Shown here in pieces: positions 59,838 through 64,000 of a stretch of 64,000 bases of DNA. The stretch is taken from positions 107,882,227 to 107,946,226 of the forward strand of contig NC_092458.1 of NCBI RefSeq assembly GCF_047495875.1, given 5' to 3'. The DNA comes from Pithys albifrons albifrons (taxonomy: Eukaryota > Chordata > Aves > Passeriformes > Thamnophilidae). Each line of letters begins with the position of its first letter. Position 1 is the stretch's first letter. The position numbers and the translations under genes are program-made. Under the pieces are notes generated by a model that did no database searches, was not told the DNA's origin, and saw nothing but the letters and a program-made list of their open reading frames with translations.

Positions 59838-62800
59838 TTTCCATACATGAATCTTCACAGGATATATTTATTTTAAATTATCTGTAGATAGAGTTTTAAG
59901 AGAGGTACAGCAAATGTTCTGACATTAAGTAAATGTACTGTAATCAAATTTGAATCATATCACACCTGCTACATTGTGTGGTATGTTCAAAGACTATTTG
60001 CATAGTCCTGACCTTTTTAAATTTTTTTGTATTGTGTTACTTTGCATACAACTTTCAAGTTCCTCCCACTGGTGCTTCTGTTATAGCACACTTGCCAGTA
60101 TCTTTTTCAAGGAATTTTCTCATTGTTTGTGATGTGTAGAAAAGGAGAACGAAACCTAAATTGTCCTTCTGGTCTTGGTGTGATCAGGAACTCATGGTGG
60201 CAGTAGGCAATTACTGGAAGAGTATTTTCCAGCTTTGTCTGACTCTGTCACAGCAGAGATGCTTAATCACCAGAACTGAGATTAATGTAGAATCCGTTCA
60301 ATACAGTCATTGACTACTTGGCCAAAATCTATTTGTGTTAATAAAGGTTACAAATAAATATCAAAATGTACCTCTGGTAACCTTCACAGTTACTAGGTAT
60401 GTGTTGTTTATAATTAGACAGGTGCAAATATTCTGCTGTCCTAAATACAAATGTCTGATCTGAAAAGAAAATGTAAAAATACATTCTCCATTAACTCATA
60501 AAGCAATTTAAAGAAAAAAGTGTACTCATGCTAGTAATACTATCTGCTTTCAAATTTTCTAATCTACTTTAGCCAAAACTCAGTGAATCAGTCACTGTAG
60601 GCTTTCTCCTTGAAATTATGTTCTCCGTAAGTTTCACAAATCCTGGTACTCTACTACCCTTGTTTTCCCAACTTAATAGGTGATGAATTAGTTAGGACTG
60701 ACATGGCAAACCGAGTATCACATTGCAAATTTTGTTTAATTATCCTTACCGTAATTGCTAGTAGTTAATACTTTGTCTTGTGTAGTCTGTACATTTGGCT
60801 GCAGCCCCTGGTAATGTTCAGTGTCACAACAGGGTTTCAGTAGCTGACAGCTGCCACTGGGCTTGTGCTCTTCTTTAGGAGCTGTTCGTGGCTCAACTGT
60901 GCCCTGTCAACTCTCAAAGGAAAAAGGCAGCAGCCACTGCAGAGAGGGCATTATTTTCTTCTTTAACCTCAGTGCAGTTGTTAAACTAGAAAACTTTGCC
61001 CAGACAGTGGAGACTGTCGGTGGATATACTGACCCTATTTTGGAAACAGCTCTGTTGCAGAGTAGCAGCCTATGCTAGCAAGGTGGGGAGCTGTGATTTC
61101 AGTTAGATAAGGAAAATAAAAGCACATGATAAATGTGTGATACCTCAAATGCATTAATGAGGAGCTGGTTGTGAAGAGTGCTAGCACAGTCTCTATACCA
61201 CAACTGAATGAAGAGTAACAAGTTTAAAAGAAATAGATACCTATTTTAATTTACTTGTGACAGTAATAAATGTATGGAATGTGTTCCATCAGCTGCATTT
61301 CCAGATCTCCAAGCTCTATAAGAGAGCATGAATTTTCTCCTTGGAAGATAGGGTCCTGCATCAACACCTTTTCAGTAAGTGTCAATCAAAAGTGGCAATT
61401 TGTTGTAGTTTATTATAGTTTATTGCTTCACTTTGGGTTACGGTGACATGACTTCAAAATCGTAATTGAAACAAGTTTTGCTGGTTCCCTCCAAAAGCAC
61501 ACTTGCTGATCCTTGTGGTCTCAGATCTGAGTTCTAGGAGATCCAGTGACTTTTTCTCTCTGCATTATAATTTTACCTTTAGTTTAGATTTCACTCAAGT
61601 CTCAATTTATTCTCTTACTGTAATTCCTCTGGTTCCTGGTGATCTCTTTAATCTTGGAAAATACATAGATAGATCTATTACCATGGATTGACCTAGGAAT
61701 GTCAGTTGAGTAAAATAGAAAAGGTGGCCAGTCAAAGGCTAGCAAAAGGACTGTTCCAAAAATTAAAGGCGTGAGGGTATAAGGTACAGAAAGTGATGCA
61801 ATGACTGAGAAGAATCTAGTGATTTAGGAAGCTCAGCTGTGCCTTTTCCCTCTGTATCTCCGTAGCCAGCATAGCACTTGGGGTACCACAGCTATCAATT
61901 CTTGTATCACTGGCACACCTGATAATTTTTTCCCCACCAACAACTTGGTTCTTGAGCATAATCCACACACCAAGGAAGTGTGATTGACAAGCTGTCATTC
62001 CCTCTAAGATTTTAAATTTACTTAACAAATATTATTCCTTCCACTGTTAAGGGTGGAAAGGGGTAAGAAGAATACTGTCAAGCTGCACAGGCCCAAACCA
62101 AGGATTTTTCCTCTTTCACAGCTCAAGTTTAGTTAGTCAAGTGGCTGTTTTCTATCCAGCAAGGCTGGCTGAGCTATAGCCTTGGAGTGTATATCCCAAC
62201 AAATCAAATGGTATGTATTATGTAATAAATCTATAGATATTTGCTGAAATCTAATTCCACTGTGCTTGAAATGCTCCACTGAACTTTTAAGATTTTAATA
62301 ACCTCTCATTATTAGGAATATTAATGTCTCGGTTTAGAATGTGGAATGTGGAGGGTTAATTCCTCTCCAGGTCAAAGATCAAGGGTTCAGTCAACTGTCA
62401 TGAGAATATGAAAGAGAACAGTAGAGACCTCTGAATGACCCTATTTTAAAGGAGATAAATTTGCAAAAATGTTTAAGACAGTAATTTTCTGGAAAAAAAA
62501 AATATAATGTCATTTCTGCATGGGAAAAAAATGACAGCACCCTTGGTTTCTCTATGCATCGCTCCCTGCTACTTAATCCGCACTGAGTTATGATACAGCT
62601 TATCAGAGAAATGGATGTACAAATGCAGTGTTCTTTTGCAATGAATGCCCTTTATGGTACTTTAAATGTGCACACAATAGCCAGCAAGCCAGTGGTTTCA
62701 TATATCTTCTAGTCCTCAGGAAAGCAGCCAAAGTTTTCTGAATATTTGGGCTGTGATAGGCACAATAATTTCCATAACAAACAGTTCCAGTGTCAGGTAC

Positions 62801-63216
62801 ATGACTGGAGGGAAGCTAAAATTTCACCACTGTCTTCAGCTGAGCTATGTCATTTTATACAAGCCAAGGAAATGGCCTGTGGTCACCAAAAAAATCAGAA
62901 GTCCACACAAGATGGTGCTTTTTTTATGTATTTGTGGCCACTGTGGAAAGAGAGAGTGAAAATACTGCTAAAGGATTGCAGGGAATTCTTTTTAGCATGT
63001 CACAGGACTTCATAGAAAGAATAATTGGAATTATCTCTCAAACCATGGAAGATACAGAACAGTAAATGTTAAAACTTTTTTTTGTGAATTGTTTTCTTAT
63101 TAAAGTGTTAGGGTTTGTTGTTGTTATGAAATAAAAATGTTTTCCAATTTACATCATTGTTTTCTTTTTATTTTTCTGTTTTTCAAAGAAGTGAGAGGTT
63201 ATGAAAGCATGTTTTG

Positions 63217-63230
63217 CTTTTTTTTTTTTT
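63217..63230. repeat. Poly(T) tract
   Basis: An uninterrupted T run inside a broader T-rich stretch reaching about 63250. Confidence 0.9.
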
Positions 63231-64000
63231 GATTGTTTATTTTATTTTTTAAGGAAAGGAGGTTTATTGAAACTGGTTTTTTGACCATTCCCATGTTATC
63301 ACAGTGATTCTTCACTTTATGTAAAACACCTGGGTATATGTATTGATGAATTGTGGCAAGCATGCACTAGAATAGTACAGAGAAGTCCACAATCAATAAA
63401 ACAAATAGAGTTTTCCCCATCTCTACTTCAGTGTTATCCCTAAATTATGATATTCTCTTCCTGGCAATTTCAGAGGAGGTTGACCTGTTAACTTCAAGGT
63501 TGTAGGCTCATATTTGGTATGTTATTAGGCATGAAAGAGCAAAGTGCATTTTACTTAATAATGCCTTTTACCTCCATTATCCATGTTAGTAAAGACTGAA
63601 CTGAACACAAACACAAAAATATGAATACAAGGACTCTGCCTTGATTTTCCCAATGAAATGAATTGGCTGCTATATTGGTGTGACACATCTAAAGAGGTTA
63701 CCACACATCTCAACTTGGAGGCCTCTGGGTAGGCTGAGTGTTTGAAATTCAGAAGCTGGAAAGGAGCTAAAACACTGTCATGTAAAAGGAATTTTGGGAA
63801 GTGAAGTAACTGTTTATCACAGGGGCTGTTTTAAGGTTCATCTTTAATGCAGAATAAACTCAGATTGTCTGTTTGTCTCACTTTCCAGTATTGGAGTATT
63901 TATTCCTCCAGTCTTGTGAATAATTTTTTACTTGTGTGAATCAATAATAAAGGTATATTTTATGCTGATTTTGATATCTTTTAAAAAGCACTTAGTGTAG
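63231..64000. other. AT-rich non-coding DNA, nothing recognised
   Basis: The window ends without a recognisable gene or repeat boundary. Confidence 0.7.

Larger units (their letters stand above)
58861..63216. other. AT-rich non-coding DNA, nothing recognised
   Basis: Alternating AT and purine/pyrimidine microsatellite-like tracts are at 59451-59483 and 59802-59837. A varied segment at about 60680-60850 holds several homeodomain-type cores. No exon or transposon was recognised. Confidence 0.65.

Noticed and set aside
1..64000. Scattered AATAAA and ATTAAA hexamers as polyadenylation sites
   Set aside because: Very frequent in AT-rich DNA. None is paired with an upstream coding exon.

Overview
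This window looks like non-coding DNA from a bird nuclear genome. I find no protein-coding gene, rRNA or tRNA gene, CRISPR array or prokaryotic signal. Two lines of evidence point to a bird. First, interspersed repeats are very sparse across 64 kb: I see no primate- or rodent-type SINE or LINE1 sequence. Second, the repeats I can recognise are mostly 3' ends of CR1 LINEs, the dominant retrotransposon family of birds and other sauropsids. The base composition is AT-rich with few CpGs. This fits a large intron or an intergenic desert on a macrochromosome. The species and host gene cannot be named from the sequence.

Layout. Positions 1-4690 are AT-rich and unannotated, with a striking acceptor/donor junction (possible recursive splice site) at 1972/1973. 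A degraded plus-strand CR1 3' end lies at 4694-4981 and runs into a TG/TA microsatellite. A MIR-like SINE remnant may lie near 7290-7370. A GC-richer block covers about 8766-9300. From 9303 to 34380 there is featureless AT-rich sequence with microsatellites (AT at 12620, AAT at 18096, A-rich at 24552, T-rich at 29718) and a second GC-richer patch at about 14830-15180. A long purine-biased stretch fills 34381-34715. A probable minus-strand CR1 tail starts at 35644. A GC-richer tract of unknown origin lies at 40730-41240. A 21-bp inverted repeat with a 2-nt spacer sits at 45455-45498. A second clear CR1 3' end is at 46064-46176. A GGTTTT-type low-complexity tract is at 47849-47892. An isolated CpG-rich patch of about 220 bp is at 58641-58860, and the rest is AT-rich to the end.

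No genes can be shown to work together here. Every open reading frame is 142 codons or shorter and none reads as a protein family I recognise, which is what chance gives in this much sequence. The best candidates for function are the isolated CpG patch (possible cryptic promoter or alternative first exon), the abutting acceptor/donor sites (possible recursive splice sites or microexons if the window is an intron), and the long hairpin at 45455-45498. All are hypotheses from sequence pattern alone.
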